Assembly (NCBI GenBank): GCA_014879855.1
Contig: JACSRH010000300.1
Location: forward strand, 1-20,337
From: Caldilineaceae bacterium
Lineage (GTDB): Bacteria; Chloroflexota; Anaerolineae; Caldilineales; Caldilineaceae
Length of the DNA: 20,337 bases
Direction of reading: 5' to 3'
Program-made: the position numbers and the translations under genes
Notes under the pieces: model-generated
The model's input: only the letters and a program-made list of their open reading frames with translations
Databases searched by the model: none
Told to the model about the DNA's origin: nothing
In this document: positions 1-12,070 of the stretch, in pieces
Numbering within the stretch: the stretch's first letter is position 1
How the letters are laid out: every line of letters starts with the position of its first letter

Positions 1-1713
1 CCCTTCGGTGCGGCAACCCTGACGGTCGGCGCGGCGGGCAACATCAGCTTCACCGTGCCAGCGCTGGGTTATCAACTCTGGGTGACGGCGGCGGGCACAA
101 ACTTCACCGCACCGGCCACACCGGAGATGGTCGCCACAGAGGAAGGCAACGCCAGCATCACGCTGACGCTGCAAGGGGATGACACCGCGGAACGCTATGT
201 CGTGCTGCGCGCGCCGGTGGATGGCGGCTATGCGGAGATTGCCATGTTGCCGGGGACGGACACGACCTTTGACTTCACCGACGCCGAACTGACCAACGGC
301 GTCCGCTACTATTATCGCGTCGCCGCGGTTGGCTACAACGGGCTGCGCAGTGAAGCGACGCCGCCGGTGGTCCTGACGCCGCATGCGGTTGTACAGTCGG
401 TCGTGGTTGAGGAGCCGCTGACGATCCAGCATACGCTCAGCGCAATTGAGCCGTCGCAGGAGACGCGCGCGGCGGTTTTTGCGCCCAGCGTGACCGAAAT
501 TGCGGGCAAAGGACGCAATGTGCTGATGCAGGCGGGCTGGGCGCCGGTCGACGGCAGCGCGGATTTCATCTGGATCGACGGCGAATATGTCACCGACAAC
601 CAGGGCGGCGGCGATGTCTATGCCGCGCGCCTGCTGCCGGAGGCCACGGGCGACTATGTCTTCAAGTGGCGCGCTTCGACGACTGGCGGCCGTGAGTGGA
701 CGGAGAGCATCAACGCGGGACAGATGACCGTTGTCGCCAACTCTGACGCGGACGCGCCCAGGCCGCCCTTCCGCCTCGATGAAATGGCCCGCACCGGCGC
801 GCTGATCGCCATCGGCATCCGCGCCTCGCGCGTGGCGGACCTGCACGCCTTCCGCATCTGCCGCACGGACCTGACCGCGGGCGAGGAGGGCTGCGCCACG
901 CGCGTCGATGTGCCCAAGACAACGGCGATCTACACCGATACGACCGTCACGACCGGCAATACCTATGTCTACACCGTGGCGTCGGTCGACAATGCCTTCA
1001 ATGTGTCGGAACCGTCGCCACCCATCACGCTGACGGCCGAATTGAGTCTGGTGGACGTGACGTGGCGCGTGCTTGTCCCGGCGGAGACGCCTGCTGAGGA
1101 TACAGTCTTCATCGCCGGCGACAATGTCGATGCCTTTTTGGCGCCCTACAATCCCAGCCTGACGCCGATGACGCCCGCCGGCGACCGGCTGTGGGAGTTC
1201 ACGGCGACACTGCGCGAGGGTGCGCCGCTGCTCTACAAATACACGCGCGGCAGTTGGGAGACGGTCGAGCAGTGGGGTGCGATCAGCGGCTTTGGCAACC
1301 GCAGCATGACGGTGGTTGCAGGGCCGGATAATACGATGCTGGTCGAGGACACCGCCACCGACTGGGGCGCCGAGGGGCCAGACGACCACCGCGCAATCCA
1401 GTTCTGGCGCGACCCGCTGGTGACCGCGGTGACGCCCGCGCCCGGCAGCAGCGGCCCCGCGCCGGAGGCGATCACGGCGGCGTTCAGCATTCTGGTCTCG
1501 CCCAGCAGCGGCGACGCAACGCAGGTCATCACCGTCGTCGACAGTACGGGAAACCTGGTTGCCGGGACAGTAGCGCAGACGGATGGCCGCACCTTCACCT
1601 TCACGCCGGACGCGCCGCTGGCCGCGGGCGAGTATACGACCACGGTTTCCCACGTGGAGCAGACCGCGCCGCTGGCCGCGCCTTTCGTGTGGAGCTTTGT
1701 TGTGACGGAATAG
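1..1713 (+). CDS. C-terminal part of secreted multi-domain protein, probably GH13 amylase/pullulanase-like (5' end outside window)
   Basis: The frame is open from base 1 to the TAG at 1711-1713, so the gene starts upstream. The first visible residues (SFTVPALGYQLWV) look like the closing beta-domain of a GH13 glycosidase. Then follow in order: an fn3-like domain (about residues 40-125, ending in RYYYRVAAVGYNG), a beta domain (about 135-245), a second fn3-like domain (about 255-345), a carbohydrate-binding-like beta-sandwich (about 350-455, with the motif YKYTRGSWETVE seen in starch-acting enzymes of this phylum, from memory), and a C-terminal Ig-like domain (about 460-570, TFTFTPDAPLAAGEYT, like Big_5/SbsA). 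No catalytic domain is in view, so the enzyme activity is inferred. It presumably acts outside the cell on alpha-glucans. No sorting motif is seen at the C-terminus (SFVVTE). Confidence 0.8.
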   Translation, partial: PFGAATLTVGAAGNISFTVPALGYQLWVTAAGTNFTAPATPEMVATEEGNASITLTLQGDDTAERYVVLRAPVDGGYAEIAMLPGTDTTFDFTDAELTNGVRYYYRVAAVGYNGLRSEATPPVVLTPHAVVQSVVVEEPLTIQHTLSAIEPSQETRAAVFAPSVTEIAGKGRNVLMQAGWAPVDGSADFIWIDGEYVTDNQGGGDVYAARLLPEATGDYVFKWRASTTGGREWTESINAGQMTVVANSDADAPRPPFRLDEMARTGALIAIGIRASRVADLHAFRICRTDLTAGEEGCATRVDVPKTTAIYTDTTVTTGNTYVYTVASVDNAFNVSEPSPPITLTAELSLVDVTWRVLVPAETPAEDTVFIAGDNVDAFLAPYNPSLTPMTPAGDRLWEFTATLREGAPLLYKYTRGSWETVEQWGAISGFGNRSMTVVAGPDNTMLVEDTATDWGAEGPDDHRAIQFWRDPLVTAVTPAPGSSGPAPEAITAAFSILVSPSSGDATQVITVVDSTGNLVAGTVAQTDGRTFTFTPDAPLAAGEYTTTVSHVEQTAPLAAPFVWSFVVTE

Positions 1714-1759
1714 CTGCGCCAATGATGGGCGCGGCGAGTTCACTTTGCAGGAGCAGCCA

Positions 1760-1798
1760 ATGACACAACTGACAGCACTTGGTGTTGCTGCTCAGTGA
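1760..1798 (+). other. possible 12-aa micro-ORF with Shine-Dalgarno
   Basis: ATG at 1760 is preceded by AGGAG with a 6-nt spacer and reads MTQLTALGVAAQ before TGA at 1796. The same bases can form a stem of 9 pairs with one bulged C (1769-1777 against 1786-1795). It could be a leader peptide, the start of a lost gene, or chance. There is no T-run after the stem, so it is not a convincing terminator for the upstream gene. Confidence 0.25.
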
Positions 1799-1820
1799 CA
1801 CAAGTAGCCGGAAATGTTAG

Positions 1821-1856
1821 CCACAGAGGACACAGATTTCACAGATAAATCAGATC
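1821..1856. repeat. 9-bp-periodic CACAGA repeat tract
   Basis: Four consecutive 9-mers read CCACAGAGG, ACACAGATT, TCACAGATA, AATCAGATC. The core nCACAGAnn is kept in the first three and decays in the fourth. It is followed at once by a 6-bp inverted repeat (CAGATC at 1851-1856 and GATCTG at 1863-1868). Tracts of this kind are, from memory, dispersed intergenic elements in several environmental bacterial phyla. It lies between the ends of two convergent genes. Confidence 0.5.
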
Positions 1857-1906
1857 AGCGAAGATCTGCTCGATCCGCGCCACCCGCGCGCCATTTTTTT
1901 GTCCAG

Positions 1907-4900
1907 CTAAACAGTTATGCGCCGCTGCCGGCTGGCCTGCCATATCTGGCGGTGGGCTTCGACCGCGGTCAGATAGCGATGACGGCTGGGCAGGTCAGAG
2001 ATCTGCGCGGCGCGCGCCTGCAACAGCGCCGCTGCCTGCTGCAACACCTGCGCGGCGCGCGGGTCTTGCGCCGCGCGCAAGACCTGACAGGCCGTCCAGT
2101 AGACGCGCAGCGGCTCTTCGGCGTCTGTCAGCGTCCCCTGCTGCAAGCTCTCCACGATCGGTTCGATCCAGACCAGCGCCTCCACGTGGTTCCCTACGGC
2201 CAGCGCGGCTCTGGCCAGCCCAGCGCGCGCTTCGGCTGCTGGCGCTTCCTGCTGCCCGTTTTCGCGCATCTGCAAAGCCTCCTGATAGGCCGCCGCGGCT
2301 GCCGGCGCGTCGGCCAAAGCCAGCAGCGCATGGCCGCGGAACTCGAAGCCGTAGGCGGCCATCACCGGCATGGCAAGCTCCGTGGCAAGCCGGATCGTTT
2401 CCGCCGCATAAAGCAGCGCCTGCTCCTGATCGCCGGTGTGATGGGCGTGGAGGCTGAGATTGGCAAAAATTGTGGCGCGCGCGTACGGGTTGCGCATTTC
2501 CTGTTCGGCCAGCCGCGCGCGCTGGGAAGAGGCAAGCGCACCGGCGTAGTCGCCCATCTGGTCGAGCGAAATGCCGATATTAATGAGGGTTTCCATGGCC
2601 GCGCGCTTGTTGCCCGTGGCTTCGGCCAGTTCGAGCGCGCGGCGATAGATTTCCTGTGCTTCGCTGTACTGCCCGCGCTCGTCAAAAAATCCGCCCAATA
2701 GATAGAGTGCGTTGGCTTCCTTGTGCACCATGCGCTGCGTCTGAAAGATGGCGAGCGCCTCGCGCAGGTGCCGTTCGGCCGCTTCAGGGTGATACAGCGC
2801 GCTGTCGATTACGCTGAGATTTTGCAGCAGTGTAGCGGCCATGATCAGATCGTCCTGCTGGCGGGCCAGCGCCAATGCGGCTTTGGTGGTGGCTTTTGCC
2901 TGCTCCCACTCCGCACGCTGAAAGTAGAGGGCGGCCACGAAGCTGAGCGCCCTGCAGCGCAGTCTGACGTCATCGTTCTGTTCGGCAAGGGCAAGCGCAT
3001 GGTCTAGGAAGGATTCCGCTTCCCTGGCGCGTCCGGACTGATAAATTTGCCACCCAAGCGCAAGCACCACCTCAGCTTCCAGCAATGGCTGATGATTCTG
3101 GCGCGCCACGGCCAGCGCCTCGTTGAAGAGAGCCTCCACCCCTTCCAACGGGGCATAATAGGCGAGCAGATCGGCGCGCACAAGCAGCAGACGCACCAAA
3201 GCAGATTCCCGCTCGTTTTCCTGCGCGCCCGCGGGATGGCTGGCGGCGGTGGAGGACGCATCCTGCCGGCGCAATGCCTTGATCGTGCGCGCAAAATAAA
3301 GGTCGCCTTCCACCAACATGCCATGCAACTGGTGGAAGAGACCCAGGGTGCGTGCCGCCGCCGCGATCATCTTCCACTGCTGGCGCTCCACCGCCCACCA
3401 CCATCCAGCCTGCAGATCCTCGAAGTGGCGGTTCAACCGCTCTTGCACAGCCACAGTCTGTGCACCATACAGCGGCCGGTAACTGTCGGCGAGCAGCGCC
3501 AGGAAAAAAAGGGCGTGGCGCGCCGTCACGGCCTGTAACGGATTGGGCAAAGCCTCCAGCTTTTCGCGAGCAAAGCGGCAAACCAGATCGTGCATCTGGA
3601 AGGCATCGCCGGCTGTGTAGTGCAGCAGCGACCGCTCCGTCAAGCGTTCCAGCAGGTTATGCACACGCGCCGACAGGGGTGCATTCAACACCGCGGCGGC
3701 CGCAGGGGCGGAGAAGGGTGTATGAAAGATCGACAGCGTTGCCAGTGCGCATTGCTCCTCATCCGTCAGCAGCCGCCACGCTGCATCGAAAACCCGCCGA
3801 AAGCCTCGGTGGCGGGGCGGCAGGTCGCTCAACATCGCATCGGCCGGGTCGATCGTCTGATGCAGCCACTGTGCCAGCGTCTGCATCGAGGAGGCGGTGC
3901 GTTCCAGCCCGCCGACATGCGGCAGCGAAGCGACGGCCAGCTCAATGCCAAGCGGCAAGCCGTTGACGGCGCGGCAGATCTCCAACACGGCAGGTAGTTG
4001 CGCATCGCTGAGCGCACCGGCTATGCCGCGGCGGCGCGCCAGTTCGTCAAACAGGCGCACACTGTCCACCAGGCGCGCATCGGTGACATCTGGCGCGGGT
4101 GTTTCCAGACCGTTGAGCCGCATCACCCATTCCTGCCGCACATTCAAGGGGTGGAGCGAAGTGACCAGCAATGCGCAGTGAGGGGCGGCTTTCAGCAGCG
4201 TCAGCAGAAAGGGAATCGCCCCGGTATAGTGCTCAAAGCTGTCGAGGAGAAGCAACAGGGCGCGCGGGCGAAAATAGGCCAGCAGTTGCTGCTCGACAGG
4301 CTGTCCTTCATGCAGGGAGATAGAACACGCCGCCGCGATCTGCCGGGTGACGGCGCTGGACACTGATGCAGGCGAGTCGTTCATCCACTGCGCCGTGTGA
4401 TCTTCTGGATGCAGCGGCACATGGTAAACGCCATCAGTGAACGAATGCGCCAATATGCGCGCTGCACGCAGCGCCAGCCGCGTTTTGCCGACGCCACCCT
4501 CGCCGGCGAGGGTGACCAGCCGCGTCGTGGGCTGCTCCAGGTGTTCGATGAGCAGCGCCAACTCTTGCTCGCGTCCGACAAAAGGCAAGTCGTCCAGCCA
4601 ATGGGCGCCGGTGGCGAAGAGGCGGCGCGCATCCGTGCGGGCCGGCGTCATTGGGTCGTCAGGGTAGCGGTTGCGCAGGATTTGCGCGTGCAAGGCCAGC
4701 GTCTCCGGTTGTGGATCAGCGCCAAACTCCTTGCGAACCATTCGCTCACAGATGTGAAATTGGGTCAACGCGGCGCTTCTCTGCCCGTCGCCCGCCAGTG
4801 CAGCCATCAGGTGGCGGCGGCTCTCCTCGCGCCACGGCTCGATCTGCAGCGCCTGTTGCGCCGTGCGTCGCGCCGCACGCCACTCCTGCATCAGCAGGTG

Positions 4901-5434
4901 ATGTTCGGCCAGCGCGTCCAACGCATCCACCATCTGCTGGTGAAAATGTTCGCGTTGAAACACCATCCACTCTGTAAAGAGAGGGCTGTCGAACGAAAAG
5001 CCAGTCAGGAATTCGCCGCGATAGAGGCTGACCGCCCGCTTGAGTCGATCGATGCACAAGGAGCAGCCAATCCGGCGACGGTGGCGATGGGTTTCCATGC
5101 TTTGCACCAACCCCTCAAATTCCTGCGCATCCACAAAACTGCCCGGCGGCAGCAGAAAAGTGATCGACTGGTTGTCACTTTGCAAAAAATTGCTTAGGGG
5201 GCCAAGGCTGTGACGCACGCGGCTCAACGCGGTGCGGAGGTTGCGCAGCGCGCTCGCCTGCGCCTGTTCCGGCCACAGCAGCCCAGCCAGATGTTCGCGA
5301 CGAATTCGTTCGCCAGCGTGCACAGCAAGGTGGGCAAAGAGCGCGCGTGCGCTGTCCGCCTCGAATTGATCTGTGGCCTGGCCGTCGATCGCCAACTGAA
5401 AGCGCCCTAACAAACGTAGTTCTAACCCATTCAT
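1907..5434 (-). CDS. SARP/AfsR-family transcriptional regulator (BTAD, NB-ARC ATPase, TPR)
   Basis: The 1175-aa protein starts with an OmpR-like winged helix (about residues 1-90; LWPEQAQASALRNLRTALSR is typical of the recognition region) and a BTAD domain (about 95-255). An NB-ARC/STAND ATPase follows, with Walker A AGEGGVGKT at 310-318 and Walker B ALLLLLD ending at Asp398. The C-terminal half is TPR repeats (about 720-1130). Proteins of this build are signal-gated transcriptional activators in the cytoplasm: nucleotide-dependent switching exposes the DNA-binding head. An HxH followed by CxxC (His116, His118, Cys124, Cys127) sits inside BTAD. ATG at 5434 is chosen because MNGLELRLLG is the usual family beginning; the upstream TTG at 5443 is possible, and neither has a good Shine-Dalgarno. 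The gene is divergent from the large secreted protein, which is a natural candidate target. Family is sure; the target is inference. Confidence 0.92.
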   Translation of the reverse strand: MNGLELRLLGRFQLAIDGQATDQFEADSARALFAHLAVHAGERIRREHLAGLLWPEQAQASALRNLRTALSRVRHSLGPLSNFLQSDNQSITFLLPPGSFVDAQEFEGLVQSMETHRHRRRIGCSLCIDRLKRAVSLYRGEFLTGFSFDSPLFTEWMVFQREHFHQQMVDALDALAEHHLLMQEWRAARRTAQQALQIEPWREESRRHLMAALAGDGQRSAALTQFHICERMVRKEFGADPQPETLALHAQILRNRYPDDPMTPARTDARRLFATGAHWLDDLPFVGREQELALLIEHLEQPTTRLVTLAGEGGVGKTRLALRAARILAHSFTDGVYHVPLHPEDHTAQWMNDSPASVSSAVTRQIAAACSISLHEGQPVEQQLLAYFRPRALLLLLDSFEHYTGAIPFLLTLLKAAPHCALLVTSLHPLNVRQEWVMRLNGLETPAPDVTDARLVDSVRLFDELARRRGIAGALSDAQLPAVLEICRAVNGLPLGIELAVASLPHVGGLERTASSMQTLAQWLHQTIDPADAMLSDLPPRHRGFRRVFDAAWRLLTDEEQCALATLSIFHTPFSAPAAAAVLNAPLSARVHNLLERLTERSLLHYTAGDAFQMHDLVCRFAREKLEALPNPLQAVTARHALFFLALLADSYRPLYGAQTVAVQERLNRHFEDLQAGWWWAVERQQWKMIAAAARTLGLFHQLHGMLVEGDLYFARTIKALRRQDASSTAASHPAGAQENERESALVRLLLVRADLLAYYAPLEGVEALFNEALAVARQNHQPLLEAEVVLALGWQIYQSGRAREAESFLDHALALAEQNDDVRLRCRALSFVAALYFQRAEWEQAKATTKAALALARQQDDLIMAATLLQNLSVIDSALYHPEAAERHLREALAIFQTQRMVHKEANALYLLGGFFDERGQYSEAQEIYRRALELAEATGNKRAAMETLINIGISLDQMGDYAGALASSQRARLAEQEMRNPYARATIFANLSLHAHHTGDQEQALLYAAETIRLATELAMPVMAAYGFEFRGHALLALADAPAAAAAYQEALQMRENGQQEAPAAEARAGLARAALAVGNHVEALVWIEPIVESLQQGTLTDAEEPLRVYWTACQVLRAAQDPRAAQVLQQAAALLQARAAQISDLPSRHRYLTAVEAHRQIWQASRQRRITV

Positions 5435-5452
5435 TCTCTTCAATATGAATCT

Positions 5453-5472
5453 TTGATTCAGCCTTGATTCAG
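5453..5472. promoter_or_regulatory. candidate SARP-binding direct repeats, 11-bp period
   Basis: TTGATTCAG occurs at 5453-5461 and again at 5464-5472, a start-to-start distance of 11 bp (one DNA turn). TGAATC at 5445-5450 with GATTCA at 5455-5460 also makes an inverted repeat around the first copy. SARP proteins such as ActII-ORF4 and DnrI are known to bind heptamer direct repeats at 11-bp spacing. The site is 19-38 bp before the regulator's own start and about 155 bp before the divergent secreted-protein gene. Binding is inferred from spacing alone. Confidence 0.4.
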
Positions 5473-5481
5473 CAAAAAACC

Positions 5482-5493
5482 GGTCAAATGACC
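5482..5493. promoter_or_regulatory. short palindrome GGTCA-AA-TGACC in divergent promoter region
   Basis: Five-bp arms flank a 2-bp centre, between the 11-bp-phased repeats and the secreted-protein gene. A -10-like TAGAAT lies at 5530-5535 on the plus strand without a good -35, as expected of an activator-dependent promoter. The palindrome could be chance. Confidence 0.2.
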
Positions 5494-5627
5494 CATTGCC
5501 CCCGTAGCGTTTTCGTGACGCCGGCTGCCTAGAATCGCTGCGGGTGTGGAGCCTTTGTGACAGCGAGCGTTTCCACGCCCAGATCCGTTATTTTATCACC
5601 AGTTGCTACCATGTCAGGAGGCATTCG

Positions 5628-9977
<4,350 letters not shown>

Positions 9978-9988
9978 CCTCCTGCTTC

Positions 9989-10023
9989 CCCTGCGATGGC
10001 AATTCCCTCATGCCATCGCAGGG
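9989..10023. terminator. strong hairpin terminator after the large secreted protein
   Basis: CCCTGCGATGGCA (9989-10001) pairs perfectly over 13 bp with TGCCATCGCAGGG (10011-10023) around a 9-nt loop, followed by ACTTTTG. It starts 12 bp after the stop codon at 9977. The stem could also stop transcription from the decayed minus-strand genes on the other side. Confidence 0.8.
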
Positions 10024-10730
10024 ACTTTTGCCAAACTTCCCCCATTCCACGCCACGCCATCGTCAAGGCCGTCAACCCGTTGCTGCTGGGCGGCGGCGGA
10101 ATTAACGGGCCTTTTGCCGACCCCAGTCTGAATCGTAATATCGACCGGTGAGGCATCTCGTGGCCAACGCCTGACGCCGCCAGTTGCGGTTGCCTTGGGC
10201 AGCGCCCACTGGCTTGTATATTCCGGGTCGTTGGGAATGCGCGCCGCGCAAGCGATGTAGTCCGGCTCGGCGTACTCGACCGCGGGGTCGGCGGCGAGCG
10301 CGGCCACCGCATGATCGACCGGGATCGTCGAACTCCACTGCACGCGGTAGATGCGTTCCAGCCCGGCTGCGCTTGCTGCGCCAGCCTGTGCCGCCAGTAC
10401 ACTTCCATCGCGGGCGAAGATCGGGCTGGCCGTTGTCGCACCCAGCGCGCTCAGCAGTCCATTGAGCGACTCTGTGTTGGCGCCGACCAGCGCAGCGGCG
10501 GCGTTCACCTCACCACTCGCCAGCGTCACACCCGGCTTGAATTTAACCAGCGCGATGTTGGGCGCATATTCCACATAGGGTTCGGTCGAGGCGACAACTG
10601 GCGCCGTCGGCGGCTGCGCCTGCGTGTTGGAAACGGTCAGCGCAAATCCGGCCAGGCTGATCAGCACCATGACGAATAGCGCGCCCACCAGGCTGCTGCG
10701 CCAGCGGCGGCGGGTAACGTGAGTGATCAT
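10008..10730 (-). pseudogene. subtilase (S8) remnant: signal peptide and prodomain only
   Basis: ATG at 10730 has GGAGG with an 8-nt spacer. The 240-aa frame begins with RRRWRSSLVGALFVMVLISLAG and a likely cleavage near QAQ (about residue 39). A fervidolysin-like protease prodomain follows: NIALVKFKPGV (59-69), VEYAEPDYIA (151-160) and NDPEYTSQWALP (167-178), the usual lead-in to the subtilisin catalytic domain. About 27 residues after QW, where the DTGV motif should be, the frame reads DITIQTGVG (197-205), so the catalytic Asp appears to be Gln. The catalytic His and Ser regions are missing. The last 35 residues are unrelated and are antisense to a macro-domain-like relic; the stop lies inside the terminator loop. 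An active enzyme would have been a secreted protease; this copy cannot be catalytic. An alternative is a stand-alone secreted inhibitor-like prodomain, which I think less likely. Confidence 0.75.
10041..10112 (+). pseudogene. relic of a macro (ADP-ribose-binding) domain gene
   Basis: Read on the plus strand, codons 10050-10112 give RHAIVKAVNPLLLGGGGING and PFADP. This closely follows the macro-domain signature, whose usual form is DAIVNAANxxLLGGGGVDGAIH: the buried AIV, the Asn of NP, and LLGGGG then I/V-x-G. No start codon or Shine-Dalgarno fits, no upstream macro-domain sequence is seen, and the frame stops at about 10152, so only a fragment of roughly 22 recognisable residues remains. It abuts the last subtilase-like codons (10116) in tail-to-tail orientation, which looks like a deletion scar. 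Intact macro domains bind or remove ADP-ribose in the cytoplasm. A similarity search should settle this call. Confidence 0.5.
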
Positions 10731-10761
10731 AGGGGTAGCCTCCAAAGATTCTGATGAAACA

Positions 10762-11929
10762 TTGCGTCGTTGCCAGCACTTCGGTCACCGGGGTGTTGTT
10801 GGCGGGGTCGGCATCGCCGGCAGGGATGGTCACCGTGACCGTCACCGGATAGCTGGCTCCCACCGTGGTGGAGGGGATGCCGGTGCTGAGCAGGATGAGA
10901 CCCTGGCTGAGATAACCCAGCGCCGGCGTCTGCGGCTTGTGCGGCCACGGTGGGCGCCGGCGTGGCCGCGACAAAACTGAGCAGGGGATCGAGCTCAACG
11001 GTCACGGTGGCGCCATTCGCAACGGCTAACCCCCGGTTGCTGACGCGGATGCCGAGCTGCGCGCCGCCGTTGGGAACGCCGGTGCTGAGGGCCGGCGTCT
11101 CTACTTTGACGGCGGGCTGCGTGGCCGAAACCGGTGCGAAGCTGTTGCTGGGCGCGGCGCCATAGTCGTTGCTGCTGCTCATAATCACAGGCGCATTTCC
11201 ATTGCGAGGAATGCGCGCGGCCAAGGCCGGGGTAGGCGGAACAAGAAAGGCGCCGTCGCCATCGAGCATGGCGTAGTAGTGGTAGGGACGGTATCTCCAC
11301 CCGGCTTCACTCCATGTCATGACTGCATGGTTGTTGGCGTCGGCGACAATGGAAGGAAACCTGTTGCCGGTGCAACTGAACGGGTTGTCAATATCGCTTG
11401 GGCTTGCCCGATCTTCATAACTCTGAGCGGGCAGTCAGTGAGGCCCTATTGGTGCTGGCGACGCCGGCGAAACTGGGCGTCTGCACATGAATGGTGAACT
11501 TTTTACGTTCTCCCTGCGCCATGGGGCCGGTGTCGGGGATGGCATCGCCGTTGGTGTCGACCAGCGCCGCGCCGCCCATTTGGATGTCTGCGCTCCAGGA
11601 CGAGGCGATTGTTAGATTGTAGGTGTCGGCGCCCAATTCGCCGTTGTTGTAGACGGTTACCTCAAAGGTATCGGTGGCAGCGGCGCGGGTAAAATGCCCC
11701 TGTCCGCGTGGATTCAGCTTGACGCGCGCGGCGGCTGCCGGACGCGCGATGTGGATCGCTAGATTAGATTGCACGGCGGGCCATCGTCTGGTTTGGGCGT
11801 AGCGAGAGGCGGCGGGTCTGTGGCCGGCGGTGCTTCCTGCGCCAGGGCCAGATTGGCCGGCAACAGGTTGGTCAACCCAAACACCAGTACAATTAACCAA
11901 GTGAACCCTGCATACTGAACCTGCTTTAT
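10762..11929 (-). pseudogene. decayed secreted protein with CARDB/DUF11-like repeats; start codon lost, three frameshifts
   Basis: AGGAG with an 8-nt spacer stands before ATA (11927-11929), not ATG; from there the frame reads IKQVQYAGFTWLIVLVFGL then a cleavage-like LALAQEA, a clear signal peptide. It hits a stop after CNLI near 11770. The product continues in another frame (NLAIHIARP..., FEVTVYNNGELGADTYNL) as a CARDB/DUF11-type beta domain to a stop near 11420. A third segment (DIDNPFSCTGNRFPSIVADANN, split here from HAVMTWSE) and a second repeat (LGIRVSNRGLAVANGATVTV) follow. Near 10930 the frame shifts again into VTVTIPAGDADPANNTPVTE, ending around 10762, just before the Shine-Dalgarno of the subtilase remnant. 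Order and content are continuous across the shifts, so this was one gene. It belongs with other secreted surface proteins of the region; its role cannot be told. Confidence 0.75.
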
Positions 11930-12000
11930 TGTGGGGTCTCCTGAAAGAATTGGGGTTTAGAGAACGATGATCTATACGCTTAACTTGCCAGCGCGCGCCG

Positions 12001-12070
12001 GCACGGGCGGCTGTGTTTCAGAACACAACGCGGCCTTTCTACGCGAGCAGTCCTTGCGCACGGGCGGCTG
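12001..12070. repeat. 13-bp direct repeat at the 3' end of the split regulator, with a small stem-loop between
   Basis: GCACGGGCGGCTG occurs at 12001-12013 and 12058-12070, 57 bp apart; the second copy lies inside the last codons of the LuxR-like gene. Between them TGTGTT-TCAG-AACACA (12012-12027) can form a 6-bp hairpin on either strand. No T-run follows on the minus strand, so termination there would be weak at best. Confidence 0.35.

Noticed and set aside
1769..1795. Hairpin as terminator of the amylase-like gene
   Set aside because: The stem has a bulge and no T-run follows, so termination is not supported.
1814..2701. 295-codon plus-strand open frame opposite the 3' part of the SARP gene
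   Set aside because: No recognisable domain and no ribosome site; the minus-strand TPR sequence explains these bases.
5507..5535. Constitutive promoter for the secreted-protein gene (TAGAAT at 5530-5535)
   Set aside because: The -35 region (GCGTTT or neighbours) does not match; at most an activator-dependent promoter, so it is only mentioned, not called.
10762..11929. Programmed frameshifting as an explanation for the changing frames
   Set aside because: Three separate shifts plus a missing start codon, without slippery heptamers at the junctions, are better explained by decay or sequence errors.
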